Numbered from the stretch's first letter, positions 38,101-48,193 are shown. The stretch: DNA of 64,000 nt from Nitzschia sp. pyKryTriq1 (GCA_956465555.1 OY101131.1:881469-945468), one strand, 5' to 3'. Notes: a model not told the origin generated them from the sequence alone. Translations and numbers: made by a program.

Positions 38101-40585
38101 GCAGCAGCTGCTGCTGGAACCAGGAAATGTGACAGTGTATCGCCAAAAGCTGGTGGAATCTCCTGCCGGTCGATTGGCAATCCAAAAGGAAAAGGAACTT
38201 GAAGCCAATATTATTCAATTGTCCAACAAGTGTGCTGCACTAGAAAATGCCGTCAATGCGGAAAAGGCCATGGTAGAAGCGCTTTCGACACGACAAGGAG
38301 CTCTTGGTAAAATGAAGGCGGCACAAGAAATGCATGCTCTCAAGGCCGAATTCGAACGCCGATCGAATGATCTGCAAGCGATTGTATGGAAGATGAATGA
38401 ACTACATCTCGTCAACAAGACTGTCAATGAAAAGGCGGAAAATAGAGAACAACAAGTGGCGTATTTGGAAGAGAGTCTAGCAACGCTGAAACACAAAAAT
38501 CGACAGCTACTATCGGAAAAGCTAGAAAATGAAAAGAAATTACGAGCCGAAAAGGATCATGTTTTGACTCAGTTGGAGTGCTCTACTGTGAAATTGTGGC
38601 AACTCGGAGAAATACCAAGACCTGCTTCCAGTTATAGGATCGTGGTTCCTGCATCAGGTGTACCGATGGATCTCTTGTCGCCACCCAGCAGTACCCTGGT
38701 TGCCGAGCGACGAATCACTTTGGACGATATCGCCAATGAAGGACTCGAAATCTTGGAGCCGCCACCGAAAGTTGCCACATCTATTACTACTCCTTCTATT
38801 ACTACTACAGAGATGAGTGTGCAGACGGATGAGATTGTTTTGGATATTGATGATACTGCGGTACAAACGGACCCGGTTCAAATCTTTGACATGGAGGAGA
38901 AGGTAGTACTGCCAAAGAGTACTACGGCGGAGTACGATCTAACCAGCGATGATATGACGGCCAGTATCACCAAGGATAGTACCGACAGTGCTGCTAATAG
39001 CCAAGGCACGACGATGCAAACGAGAGGTGACGAACTTCATTTCGATGTTGGGGTGCAGACGGAAGAAAGTCAACCCTTTCATGAAACAACCGCCTATTTC
39101 GCCCAACCCAAAGCGGGAGTACTCATGGTCGATGCAGGAATGCAAACCGAAAGAGAACGCACCAAGATTTGTTTCGAAGTCTGTACTCAGACGGATGGTT
39201 TGCCGGATGAAATTGCACTACTTACTACGACGACTCCAACGATGATGATGATGAGGAGGTCGTATCCTTCCGGTGGATCTCTTGACGAACAGGACGATGA
39301 GGAGAATTCCCCTCGTCCCGACCAAATGCTGTCAAGGAACAAACGTCCCCCGAATATTCCACATTGGAAATCTACTTCAGCGGATCGCTCCTTTTCCAAA
39401 CTGGATGCCAACAACAATAACAACACCAATATGATGATGATTGAGGGCCATAATTCTTCCAGCAGTCTTGGAAGCTTTGGTCAATTTGCTTCGACCAGCA
39501 TGGATCAACAACGAGGTGGTGTGCCTTCTTTGGGTGGTAGCATGAAATGGAACACTACTACTAGTAGTGATACTACTCCGCCACTATCACGTACGGCCGA
39601 TTCTACGCATCGACTTGGTGGTAGCATGCCGGTTTTACAAGGTCCTACAGTGACTCCTTCTACAGGTCAAACTAGTAGCAACAACAACAACAGCAACAAC
39701 AACCGGAGCCCACCTGCGTCAGCGACCGATTGGCGTGCCAAGCTCCGAAACAACAACAGCAGTGGCAAGACAAATGAGCCAGCACCACTCCCTCCAACGC
39801 CGTCTCGTTCCCGGTCTCTCGCCATCGGTTCTAAACCATCTTGGACTCCCTCCAGTACTGTCACCAGCAAATCTAACAACAGCATCAAAGGTCCCGTGAG
39901 TCCAAGTCCTGCTCGTCGTGCCTCGTTTTCCAAAAAGGCTGAAGGCACGAACAGCAACGCTGCTACTGCTGCTGCTGCTGTTCCCGAATGGATGGTCAAA
40001 TTTAAAGAAATGGGAATCCCACAGGCGCCAGAGGATCTCGTTGATGAAGCGGATTCATCATCATCATCGCTACCAAGGACCCCCAGGAACAACAACAACG
40101 CCAAGTCTTCTTCTTCGTCACCAATGACATCTTCATCATCATTTTCAGCTGCTGCTGCTTCTGCTGCTGGTGGTGGTGGTGGTCGTCATAGTATTTTTAC
40201 CCATCCATCACCAACAACAACAACTACGACAGCCGAAAAGCCAGGATGGATGCAAAAGTTGAAATCACCGCAAAAAAGTGGCGGCAAACCATCGATTGGC
40301 ATCAGCAGTAACAACCACGACCACCACCCAAAAGGAGCAGAGCAACCACAAGAGGGACCCGAATGGATGCAACGATTCAAAGAAATCGGCATGAAGGGGG
40401 AAGAGGAACAAATCATTGAAAGTAGTCGTGGTGGTGGTGGTGGTGATGATACAACAGCTGTGGAACAACTACAAGTATCAGGACCAGCCGCAGCAGCAGC
40501 CGCCACCGACCCAAGTCCGAAACCCGAATGGATGCTCAAAAGGTTTCGTCAAATTGGTCACGGCAAGGGGGTGACTGAAAACTGA
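35111..40585 (+). CDS. Kinesin-like motor protein with QT-motif and Trp-Met repeat tail
   Basis: A single exon of 1,824 residues: an N-terminal microtubule motor followed by stalk and tail. The motor spans about 50-690 and is inflated by Asn/Gln/Ser/His microsatellite insertions. It has LNVCLRLRPMN, the P-loop GPTGTGKS at 218-225, a switch I-like NSDAARST at 486-493, and switch II VDLAGSE at 548-554. The motor ends in KPLYMSKLTKYLQSSLDG and DTLQTLRFGEMLQQL. The typical NxxSSRSH of switch I is altered (NSDAARST). A coiled coil covers about 790-1190. Six QT motifs lie at 1235-1362: VQTD, VQTD, MQTR, VQTE, MQTE, TQTD. Four PxWM motifs start at 1625, 1711, 1750 and 1805. Cargo and subfamily are not decided. 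It converges on the membrane-protein gene at 41542. Confidence 0.88.
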   Translation: MSDPSSSSSSAAAAAAAASAALDDADANANADHANAHDEDVYYHHNHNHNNSIMDNRLNVCLRLRPMNKLEISKRSKDCIHITTTTTTIDDEADDNDNDSKTKKKNNSNSNSNNNNNNNKNNKKKKNADKRTTTVLTVDSPLQGQSYAFSKFQSNNAIFDELATHHDVYHTSGLATIPMKLLNYYYHNYNYNHHYNHHHHHLWNTHPQGIDCTVLAFGPTGTGKSHLLLGGRGGGGGGGDGRAAAAAAAAGGGSNSNLNWNMNDLTTSTSTTTSTTQDDDDDDPDALLLDYLKQQQQQQQQGRQYDRKDPSSLLSSSSSSPVLSSSHGILIRIVTDLFRLVHHNPDQPQPQQQQQQPRPQKSLEEEDDGSSPTTSQPQQPQPPPYYIIKFSMVELYMEQWIDLLAFDDDQNSNNNNNKTKNKKNDSIVWVESSSSNNNNTSSSSSSSTSKLHGAVELCCVNAQDVIRAVIRGRQMHRMGWAATQHNSDAARSTIIYQLQVVQQQQQQQVVSQQQVSTTTATSSTSIPSSSTSTSTSILFSSTSTLRIVDLAGSEWGKSKSSRQLDSPLALEGRMVSASLQSMIHYVRSKQQGGATTTTDGNNNNKSSSSRRTSRMMSPPSSSSSSNKPLYMSKLTKYLQSSLDGPCFTTVFLTCSPSSYSVSDTLQTLRFGEMLQQLKLKSMPTMIPTTTTTTTTSTTPTPTIIIENPWIRLQQAEQRAQHLTQFVKLLAVECRMVRKTGKIKQPHAVWDVISRIAKSSTSEDEAGASDLVISVTSRKKQQEEELASSMPDHISQETMRQAIQEAQQVREKAESQIRDVQSELAALRAEREHLKAEQQRVERERKETQAELLSVKEAKSEVDQELQTSRFREKEAIVFLRQFRSFYWRLLKSKAAHGSSGSSIDAAIMMMTVNDTILHQVPGAADLNALLDVDRVMIQSGLIESDELGEDTNDPNYSPSQIAIQKSEMEAEQAQEREQQILFRGGGGGGGGGRTGTMQQLLLEPGNVTVYRQKLVESPAGRLAIQKEKELEANIIQLSNKCAALENAVNAEKAMVEALSTRQGALGKMKAAQEMHALKAEFERRSNDLQAIVWKMNELHLVNKTVNEKAENREQQVAYLEESLATLKHKNRQLLSEKLENEKKLRAEKDHVLTQLECSTVKLWQLGEIPRPASSYRIVVPASGVPMDLLSPPSSTLVAERRITLDDIANEGLEILEPPPKVATSITTPSITTTEMSVQTDEIVLDIDDTAVQTDPVQIFDMEEKVVLPKSTTAEYDLTSDDMTASITKDSTDSAANSQGTTMQTRGDELHFDVGVQTEESQPFHETTAYFAQPKAGVLMVDAGMQTERERTKICFEVCTQTDGLPDEIALLTTTTPTMMMMRRSYPSGGSLDEQDDEENSPRPDQMLSRNKRPPNIPHWKSTSADRSFSKLDANNNNNTNMMMIEGHNSSSSLGSFGQFASTSMDQQRGGVPSLGGSMKWNTTTSSDTTPPLSRTADSTHRLGGSMPVLQGPTVTPSTGQTSSNNNNSNNNRSPPASATDWRAKLRNNNSSGKTNEPAPLPPTPSRSRSLAIGSKPSWTPSSTVTSKSNNSIKGPVSPSPARRASFSKKAEGTNSNAATAAAAVPEWMVKFKEMGIPQAPEDLVDEADSSSSSLPRTPRNNNNAKSSSSSPMTSSSSFSAAAASAAGGGGGRHSIFTHPSPTTTTTTAEKPGWMQKLKSPQKSGGKPSIGISSNNHDHHPKGAEQPQEGPEWMQRFKEIGMKGEEEQIIESSRGGGGGDDTTAVEQLQVSGPAAAAAATDPSPKPEWMLKRFRQIGHGKGVTEN

Positions 40586-41541
40586 AGAAACAAGTCTACA
40601 AGAATCCTCATTCACTTGACGCTCGCAGTAAGAACCTCGATGAGTGTAAGCGGGCCAAGCTTCGCTTCTTCGAAATAATTACAAGAAAAGCAACAAGAAC
40701 CTACTACTCTAGCTCTCTAGCCAGAGTAGCTGCCTTTCCAGTACGTACCTGGCTGGTATTACTTTCTCAGATGCTGACTGGAGTGGAGGATGGTCGTGTG
40801 TCCTCAACCAAGAAGAATCAAACACGAAAGTAAAGTAAAGCAAAGTAAATTAAATTAAATTAACTGCGTCGCCGTATTATGGTAGAAAGGCAAGTGCAAC
40901 TACCGGCCAATTCCCTCTCTACTAGAGTAGCAGTAGCAGTAGAGAGGTATAATATCAATTCTATATTCCACCGTACAGTACTTTACATTCAACGTCTACT
41001 ACTAAACTATTACTTCCTCAGATGCTGACAAGAGTCGAGGATGGTCGTGTATGTGATCTTGTGTCCTTCACCAAGAAGAATCCAACAGTAAAGTAAAGTA
41101 AAGTAAACCAAAGCAACAACGTCGCCGTATTAAGTTCCAGTGGTCACCGTTTCTCTCTGATTTCCTTTCCATTCCATCCACCTACTGGTAGAGTAGAGTA
41201 GAGTAGAGTAGAGTAGCGATGTGTACAGAAATACGAAATACAAAGGGCTATCGGTAGAAAGACAAGTGCAACTACTACCGGCCCATACTCTCATATAGTA
41301 GTAGTACTAGCTGCTAGTAGAGAGTTAGAGATTATCAATTCAATACTTCCACAGTTGAGTGATAGTACATCACCGTACAGTAGTTGAGTGATAGTACATC
41401 ACCGTACAGTAGTGCTTTTACATTCCACGTCTACTACTACTAGACAGACTACCTCTAGTACTGCGACGACGACCAGGACCACACTCTATACCGCACCGTA
41501 CCGTACCGTACTGTAGTTTAGTATGTGGTGATGTGCGAATT
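40586..41541. repeat. Intergenic region built from a diverged tandem duplication
   Basis: The same blocks occur twice in the same order, about 260-430 bp apart. CTCAGATGCTGAC then GGATGGTCGTGT is at 40768 and 41028. AAGTAAAGTAAA is near 40830 and 41090. GTCGCCGTATTA is at 40867 and 41120. CAAGTGCAACTAC is near 40890 and 41262. TTTACATTC then ACGTCTACTACTA is near 40981 and 41409. Inside the second unit a 29-bp segment (GTTGAGTGATAGTACATCAC) is itself doubled at 41353-41411. There is no coding content. It separates two convergent genes. Confidence 0.7.
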
Positions 41542-42576
41542 TCAACGTCTTCTCCGCCTACTACCGGTAGTAGTAGTAGTAGAAAATGATGATGATGACT
41601 TGAAGTAGAAGAAACAGCCGTAACAAAAGTAAAGGACCATGGACAGAGTTCCCAAACCTCCGAGTACCAGGACGAGCATGGTTCTTGTCTTCGCAGTAGA
41701 AGTAGTAGTCGCCGTCAAGGACGGCGATGTTGATGATGTTGATACATGATCATTTGTTTCTGTTTTGGATGTTGTTGCCGGTACTAGGAATAATTCCATT
41801 CCACAGGCCAGCATGAGCAACACATACAAAGTAAGGACCGTTCCCGTGGCGACGACTCTGGGAATGTTGGAAGCGGAAAAAGAAGAAGCGGCGGCAGCAG
41901 CAGAAGAAGAATCACCCCCATCCTCCACATTGTTGTGTTTTGTGATTGCCTTGTTGGTATTATTATTTGTCGTAGAGTAGTCCTCGCCGATGTTGGTACT
42001 ACTACTACTTCGACTGCTGCCCTTTTCCAAACCCAACAGAGGATCGGATTCGTGGGATGTAGGATTATTAAGAGTCGGACTGGTAAATTTGAAGTGTTGG
42101 TAGTTCTTGCCAGTAAAAGACGATTGAGTAGTAGTCAGTGGCGAGAGTAGATGTTGGGGCACTAATGGGACCTCGTCGTTGTCGTCGTCGTTGTCGTTAT
42201 CTTCTTCCTTGTTCTCTCCATCCCCTTTGTGATTAGTAGTAGTATCAGTATGAGTATGAGTATTTCGTTGCTGTGTGACGACCCGTTTCAAATACATCCA
42301 TGGTTTGCGAATAATCAATGGAGTTTTGTTGTTGTTGTTGTGATTGTTGTTGTTGTGATTTCCCATCAAAGTCAAACGTCGCATCAACGCCGTCGGTCGA
42401 GGAGGCGTCGTCGTCGTCGTCGTCAAACCAAAGCCCGTCGGATCACTCAAGTAAGACACTTCATCATCATCATCGTACGGTTGTTGTGTACCAGTAATAC
42501 CATTACCAGCATGACCATAACCTCTACTACTTCTGTACAGCACGACATGATGACTTTGTTCGTCGAGATTCAACAT
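41542..42576 (-). CDS. Hypothetical protein with two C-terminal membrane segments
   Basis: The frame can start at an ATG at 42714. The first 46 residues include an Ile/Asn run translated from a GAT microsatellite, so I prefer the ATG at 42576 (MLNLDEQSHH), giving 344 residues. The N-terminal 230 residues are hydrophilic with Thr, Asn and Asp runs and basic patches (TPLIIRKPWMYLKRVV). Two membrane helices follow: VLTLYVLLMLACGMELFLV and MLVLVLGGLGTLSMVLYFCY, joined by a Thr/Ser-rich loop. It ends in SRRRRR. No family recognised. Open frames on the opposite strand are shadows of its codon bias. Confidence 0.6.
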   Translation of the reverse strand: MLNLDEQSHHVVLYRSSRGYGHAGNGITGTQQPYDDDDEVSYLSDPTGFGLTTTTTTPPRPTALMRRLTLMGNHNNNNHNNNNKTPLIIRKPWMYLKRVVTQQRNTHTHTDTTTNHKGDGENKEEDNDNDDDNDEVPLVPQHLLSPLTTTQSSFTGKNYQHFKFTSPTLNNPTSHESDPLLGLEKGSSRSSSSTNIGEDYSTTNNNTNKAITKHNNVEDGGDSSSAAAAASSFSASNIPRVVATGTVLTLYVLLMLACGMELFLVPATTSKTETNDHVSTSSTSPSLTATTTSTAKTRTMLVLVLGGLGTLSMVLYFCYGCFFYFKSSSSFSTTTTTGSRRRRR

Positions 42577-42587
42577 GTTGATGTTGT

Positions 42588-42618
<31 letters not shown>

Positions 42619-43572
42619 AGTAATAACTACTCCTACTGTGCAAGGGACAGAGGTGCATGGCATGGAAGAGATGACGATACGTGCGGTACCAGGTACGAAG
42701 GATGTTCTTCTCATCCTTCGTCGGTCGTCTTCTTCCTATTTGACTTTTTTTTGAATTATTATTTTTTGTTTCGGCAATACAAGAGTTCTCATCTCTCCTC
42801 ATGCATGGGTTTGTCTGTCTGTCTGTGGTACCGGTGCGCGCGCAGGCAAACGCTCCATGCATCATACACGCTGGCATCATTATTTCGGTTGGGGGGGTTA
42901 TTTCGGTTGGACTATATCCGATTTCTTCAGACTTTTAGTATATATTCCGCGCCGACCGACCCTGTGCCACCGAACTTTCTTGCCTTGTTCTTGTGAAACA
43001 AACGGAAAGAACCTACCGGTACATACTGGTACATACCGGTACTGTATCCACTTCCTTCTTGAAGCAAGAGGATGGAGGATCATCGCTGGTACCTCTGGTA
43101 CCAGCGGCGAAAAGAAAATTTGGCGAAAAGAAATTTTGTCGAAAAGAAATTTTGTCAGTCATTGAAGACTTACCCCTTAGTGTCAAAACCCAATTCCTTT
43201 AATAGCTATTATAAATTTTTTCTCTCGAGATCCTTAAGGGGGAATGCAATTTTGGCCGCCAAAATTTCTTTCCGCCGGGTGGGTCCCGTATGTACTCGAG
43301 TACTGTACGAGGACACACCAAGTATCCCAGCATCATCAGCGGTCACCCGTGCCAGAGCCCCGGGCCCACCATTCTTTCTACTACTAGTAGTAGAGACGGC
43401 GACGACTGTTTGAACAGACATTACAACATCAATCTCTCTCTTCTTCAGAGATTACGATCAATCTATCGCTCACATTATTATCTCAATCTCTCCATTTTAT
43501 CATCGCACGTCAAAGCAGAACATAACCAGCGCCAACAATCAGGAGCCAGACACTCAAGCAAAAGAAATAATA
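42577..43572. promoter_or_regulatory. Divergent intergenic region
   Basis: 5' flanks of the membrane-protein gene and the Cys-rich secreted-protein gene. It has a (GAT)n run near 42585-42617, TACCGGTAC palindromes near 43013-43043, and a short tandem GGCGAAAAGAAATTTTG unit repeated at about 43108-43155. No gene is supported. Confidence 0.45.
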
Positions 43573-45234
43573 ATGAAATTCGGAATCGCATGTGCCGCCC
43601 TTGTCGCCAAAGCCTCGTCTATCTTGCTGGCTGAGGCGGCTCCTCCTCCACGTTCAAATAACGATAAGGTATTTTAATGTTTTCTTACGGAGCCTCCTCC
43701 TCTTTGGTTGTTGCGGTGCTGTGAGCGGGGGCGAATGAATCCAGTCGCAATCTCGTCACCCACTCCGCTCTTTCTATTTCACCGCCCTCGTCCGCAATCT
43801 CACCCATTCCGCTCTTTCTATCCCACCACTCTCCTCCACCAGCAGCAGAAAGATGAGACCGACGAAGGAAGCAGAGTGAGTTTCGGCCTTGAATAACAAC
43901 TGCGGCGTAGCACATCTTGTTGACTACAAATACTTCTTCATGATGTACACTAACGCAAATGTGTTTTGGTTCGTTCTCGTGTTCCTTCTTCTCATCATTG
44001 ATGGCATAATGAATCATAGCTCGGCAAGAACTTTGTTTCTCATCATGGACATTCCTTGGAGGAAGGCAAGGGCACTCGGATTCGCCAACTCTTGAGAGAG
44101 CAAGCAGGCGATCATCAGCAGAGTAGTCAGACCCCCAACGACGACGAGGAGCGCAGCACTAGTACTAGTACTAGTAATAAACGCAAGAGCGGCCGTCTCA
44201 TGAATCTTCCTCCCAAGAGCAAAGAGCAGACAAAGCGCAAGCTACAAGGCGTTACTTCTTGCTTGGCGCCACTATACAACCCCTGTCCCGACCAGCAGGT
44301 TCCCGTTTGCACCAAGCACACCAAGAGCGCCACCGACATTCACTTTCATTCTGATTGTTTGGATCCAACCATGCCGCTGAAAAGCGATCGCGAATTTGAA
44401 AACTGTGGCTGCTGCCCTTTTCATGAGGAAGAAACATCAAAGTCCCCGAAGACTGCCAAGTCTCTTTCGAGTTACTGTACCGAGTGTAAAACGGGTACGA
44501 ACCAGGAAATTTTGGATTGGTGCGGCATGCTGGCACCCGGTCAGCGCTGCTGCGTAGACCCTCTCGTAGGTGATGGAGTAACACCAAGAGACAGCGTTTG
44601 TAACTTCCCAGGAGAAAACACGGAACTTTGTTTCTCCTCATGTGTCGGGAGCAAGGCATGTGTTGACTGGAGTAACAACGCGGATTCGACCATTCGGATC
44701 GGTATCGGAGCATGTTCCGGTAAGGGATACAGTTGTTATCGCATCGGAAACAAGGACGGCGTCCCAGTTGATGTTGAGATCAAGGACGGTGCGTGCTCCT
44801 CGGACTTTCTTTCGTGTCAAGCACTCGGTGGTGGAGGTGCCACAAAGATAGTGGTTGACGAAGATGCATGCCGATATTCGTTCGCTTGCCGGCTCAGCGG
44901 AATTTGGAGTGATTATATCCGCATCCAAAAATCCAGTTGTGTTGGCTACACATCGTGCGACTTCATGGCAAATCAGGCTCTTGATGTTACTTCACTAATA
45001 GTCGGTGAAAACTCTTGTAATTGCCCCGACGGAGGAGGAGCATGCTGCGCATCTCTTGCCAGTGATTTTATCGGCAAAAACTTGGAGATTGCAAATGGCA
45101 TTTGCAACGGCAATGGCAAACCGTGCAACACATGTGGATTAATTTACGCCGGCAACACCATGGAATTGAAATGCGAGGAACAGTGCCAAGATGTGTTCCC
45201 GTATACTTTCAACCCCAACGCCGTCTGTGTGTAG
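43573..45234 (+). CDS. Three-exon secreted Cys-rich protein with about 24-residue repeats
   Basis: Exon 1 (43573-43668) encodes a signal peptide, MKFGIACAALVAKASSILLA, and ends at donor GTATTT. A 33-nt exon 2 (43843-43875) is flanked by CACCAG and GTGAGT. Exon 3 begins at 44020 after CATAG (44062 is an alternative) and runs to 45234. All junctions are phase 0, and the protein is about 448 residues. After a charged Gln/Ser-rich segment it carries many cysteines. From about residue 245 a repeat of 20-26 residues appears five or six times: a paired-Cys turn (CVGSKAC, CSGKGYSC, CSSDFLSC, CRYSFAC, CVGYTSC) followed by a beta-like strand (IRIGIGA, VDVEIKDGA, KIVVDEDA, IRIQKSS, LIVGENS). This resembles a stacked beta-solenoid. 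It is probably extracellular or wall-associated; no enzyme motif seen. Confidence 0.7.
43843..43875 (+). other. 33-nt internal micro-exon of the Cys-rich gene
   Basis: Encodes QQKDETDEGSR between acceptor CACCAG and donor GTGAGT, phase 0 on both sides. Skipping it keeps frame. An acceptor three bases downstream (CAGCAG) would give 30 nt by NAGNAG choice. Confidence 0.55.
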
Positions 45235-45592
45235 TAGACGACGAGCAGCAGAATGAGAGGAGTCGTACTACTACTACTAGTACTACTACCATCATGATGA
45301 TGCTGATCATTCCTGCTCTTTCTCGTCGTCACGACACACCCAACGTATATGTACTATCAGCCACAAACAACCATGCATAATCCGACATGTAGTGTACTAA
45401 AAAAGTACTAGTAATCATCAAACAAGTAAAAGAAACAAAAACAAGAAGAAGAATCATCATCGTCATCATCATCGTTGTCGTGCTGCTGCTGCTGCTGGAC
45501 TGGTGTCGCAACAACAACGGTAGCACCAGCAGTAAGTATTGCCACATGAAGGACGAGAAGGAGCAAGGAAGGAAAAGTAGTAGTACTTGTGG

Positions 45593-45625
<33 letters not shown>

Positions 45626-47094
45626 TTCTTGTCGTTTCGCCCGCCGGCCCCCTCGCGGCCGCCGCACCGAGAGCATTCTACCTACAAGAGTCATTGTAGT
45701 CGACAATAGTATCGTTGTCTCTCGCGCCGGCCGTCGTCATTTAGCGCGCAAGCATCGCTCGCAAGCATCTCTCGTTCGAAGCAAGTTGTTGTTGGAGAAG
45801 AGTGAGTGAAGGATGAGTGAGTGAGTGAGTGATGAGTGATGCAATAACATAAGATCCACAATAACAATAGCAATAACAATACCCACAAAAGAACAAACCA
45901 ACCAACTTTATCGATCGGGTCATGATTTGATTCTTCATCGATCGATCATGATGGTCCCACTGATTGATTGTGAGTATATGAATGAATGAATGAGTGGCAA
46001 AATGAATGAGTGTCGTGCCGACAAAAGACGGCGGCGTCGTCGGCGGCAGTGGCGGCGGCGAAAGTGCGATATCATATCAATCCCAAGACCACCAGCAATT
46101 CAATTCATACCATAATCATGATGATGCTGCTGCTACTACTTGACTTTTACTACTACTCTTTTGGAATGAATGAATGACGCGCTTCTTGCCATGCCTTGAC
46201 CTGACCTGACCTGACCTGACCTGACCTGACTTCTTGACCTGAGCGGAGTGAGTCGCCAACGCAACGCAGGAGTTTGTGATGATTCGTCTCAAACGACTGA
46301 TAGCATTTTGCCGAGAAGTATGATGACGATGATGCTGATGATGATGCTGATGATGATGCTGATGATGACAATGACAATTATGATGATGATGTTGATGGGA
46401 CGAAGAGGAGGAGATAAAGAGGAGAATCCAAGAGAGTAGCCTTGCAAAATAATGATTCTTCTTCTTCTTCTTCAAGACCGAAGAATAATAAACTGGCTGA
46501 CGTCCTTCCGGGAACGGTTCCCAGTTAGTCCCCCATGATGAAAGCTCTGCTGCATCATCAACACTTACTCCAACAAGCCGCTGCCGCAAGAGTTTGGCTG
46601 CATCACGCATCGCCACCCGACGACTAGACTCATTCACCAAGCGATGTTATATGGCTAGTAGCACTGGTGAAACTATCTTAATATATACGGCGAATTCAGC
46701 CATCTGAAAGATTTGGGACGAGAAAACAACGCGAGATGAAAGACCATTCGAGCCATGTCTCACCAGCAACAACATCAACAATTGACACCCACACTCTCGG
46801 TCTTTCTTGGAAGCAACAAGAACTCGTCTGGAAACATCACCTTCCAATCCTCTCATTGATTCGATTCAGGACTGGACTCGTCTGGACTGGACCTGACTTG
46901 GCTAATCTCTCTCCTCGATAAACAAGAAGAACAAAGAAGAAGAAGAATATAAATAATGGCAGCACTCGTCGTCCTATTTGGTGTGTTACCATCACCACCA
47001 CCACCTCCTTCTCTTAGTACGACGGATGACTCCTCTTAGTACGCTGCTGCTTCTTCATGTCATCCGTCCCTCTCAAACTAATACTAACTACTAG
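45235..47094. other. Intergenic, simple repeats, no supported gene
   Basis: Contains a (TTG)n run near 45594-45623, a (GTGA) run near 45808-45838, a (CCTGA)n run at about 46196-46232 and a GATGATGCT run near 46325-46370. Open frames here (for example 46116-46640 on the minus strand) are made of translated microsatellites. Nothing has domain content. Confidence 0.5.
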
Positions 47095-47345
47095 TACTAA
47101 TACCTACTACTCGTACCATTCGTTCTGGCAATCGAGTACCGTATTACGTATCTCGACTACTAGTAGTAATACTACTTGCACTTTTTTGCTCTGCTTCAAG
47201 ATATAGTACTACTACTAGAGTAGTAGTACACCGCTAAAAATCTTTCCATCAGCACGACCGACCTCTCATCAACAATCTTATTCGTATACTATAAGCACTA
47301 CTACTACTTCGTCCATTACCATATACAGTACATGATCCACAATAT
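47095..47345 (+). repeat. Duplicated noncoding segment, copy 1
   Basis: Matches 50440-50720 in block order: TCGTACCATTCGTTCTGG versus TCGTACCGTTCGTTATCA, then GAGTACCGTA, ACTTGCACTTTTT, TCTGCTTCAAGATATA, then CATCAACAATCTTATTCGTA and ACTATAAG, and a final GTACATGATC. It is located upstream of a weak open frame at 47591. Confidence 0.7.
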
Positions 47346-48193
47346 GCCATCGAACGCCTGTTCGGCTCACTCCTCAAGGGCAGTCGTACTATGCTCGAGT
47401 CTCTTTCAGTCACAACAAGATGACCGACGACTCCTGTTCCACTCGACTTTTTCAGATGATTGCCGATACGATCGTCTACACAAACAACGGTCAACGTCGC
47501 TCTTCTCTCCAACGTCTTCTTGATATCAATAATATTGGCGCGTCCCGAGTATGAGTTCGACCATGCCTACTAGTACAGTAGTACGACGAGATGCCTCCAA
47601 CAATAGGCGTAATACATGCCTTGACGTGCTGCGCGGCGCTCCTGGAAAGTACAAACGTCTACCATCATGCGAGCATCATCATAGCTGGCTCTCCTACTAT
47701 GGACGATGATGCCAAACCTTTGTTGCGACGACTTCCAATCGAGCCAGGAAGCTCCAAGAATCCGCCATCTGGTGGCTGGAAGTGGAATGCATCAACCAAC
47801 CAACACCGTCGTGATTGGTTGGTTGGTTCATCATTGACTGTTTTCCATCAGGTCAATCGGAACAAGATGAGAATGATGACTCTATATTCGTCAAGACACG
47901 CCACCATCCAAGATTCGATGATACTCGGTTGCATTCAAAGAGAAAAAAAGTTCTCGAGATTTTCAAGAAGAAGAAGAATATAATATGGAGCAGGGGTACT
48001 GCTGGGATTGGGGTTCACCATAGCGTCGGCTGTCAAAAATTTGAGGATTTCTGGCTCCCTCGAAAGTGTCGTCTGTGGGAGGAGCAGGAAGATCCACAGG
48101 AAACCCAAGTGATGATTCATGTCAAGAGAGTCTTGTTGCTTCGATGGCAACAGCAGCAGCAGCAGCAACGATGATGATGAGGCTTCACGATGC
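47346..48193 (+). other. Region with weak overlapping frames, status unclear
   Basis: Two plus-strand frames, 47591-47983 and 47815-48174, overlap. A possible acceptor TTTCCATCAG at about 47852 sits where coding character seems to change frame (the later frame reads SEQDENDDSIFVKTRHHPRF). No domain is recognised and no confident exon model could be made. It could be a small gene or a gene remnant. Confidence 0.3.

Noticed and set aside
42229-42996. 255-codon plus-strand open frame
   Set aside because: It lies antisense to the membrane-protein gene and is a codon-bias shadow of its Thr/Asn/Asp runs plus promoter sequence.
46196-46232. CCTGA array considered as an internal telomere-like tract
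   Set aside because: Pentamer does not match the usual TTAGGG-type telomere, and it is only about seven copies among other simple repeats.
46116-46640. 174-codon minus-strand open frame with RSGQV and His repeats
   Set aside because: Made mainly of translated CCTGA and GATGCT microsatellites, with no folded segment.
47346-47440. Possible harbinger-like transposase remnant (frame reading AIERLFGSLLKGSR)
   Set aside because: Only one short block matches, and nothing upstream or downstream resembles a DDE domain. A chance match is likely.
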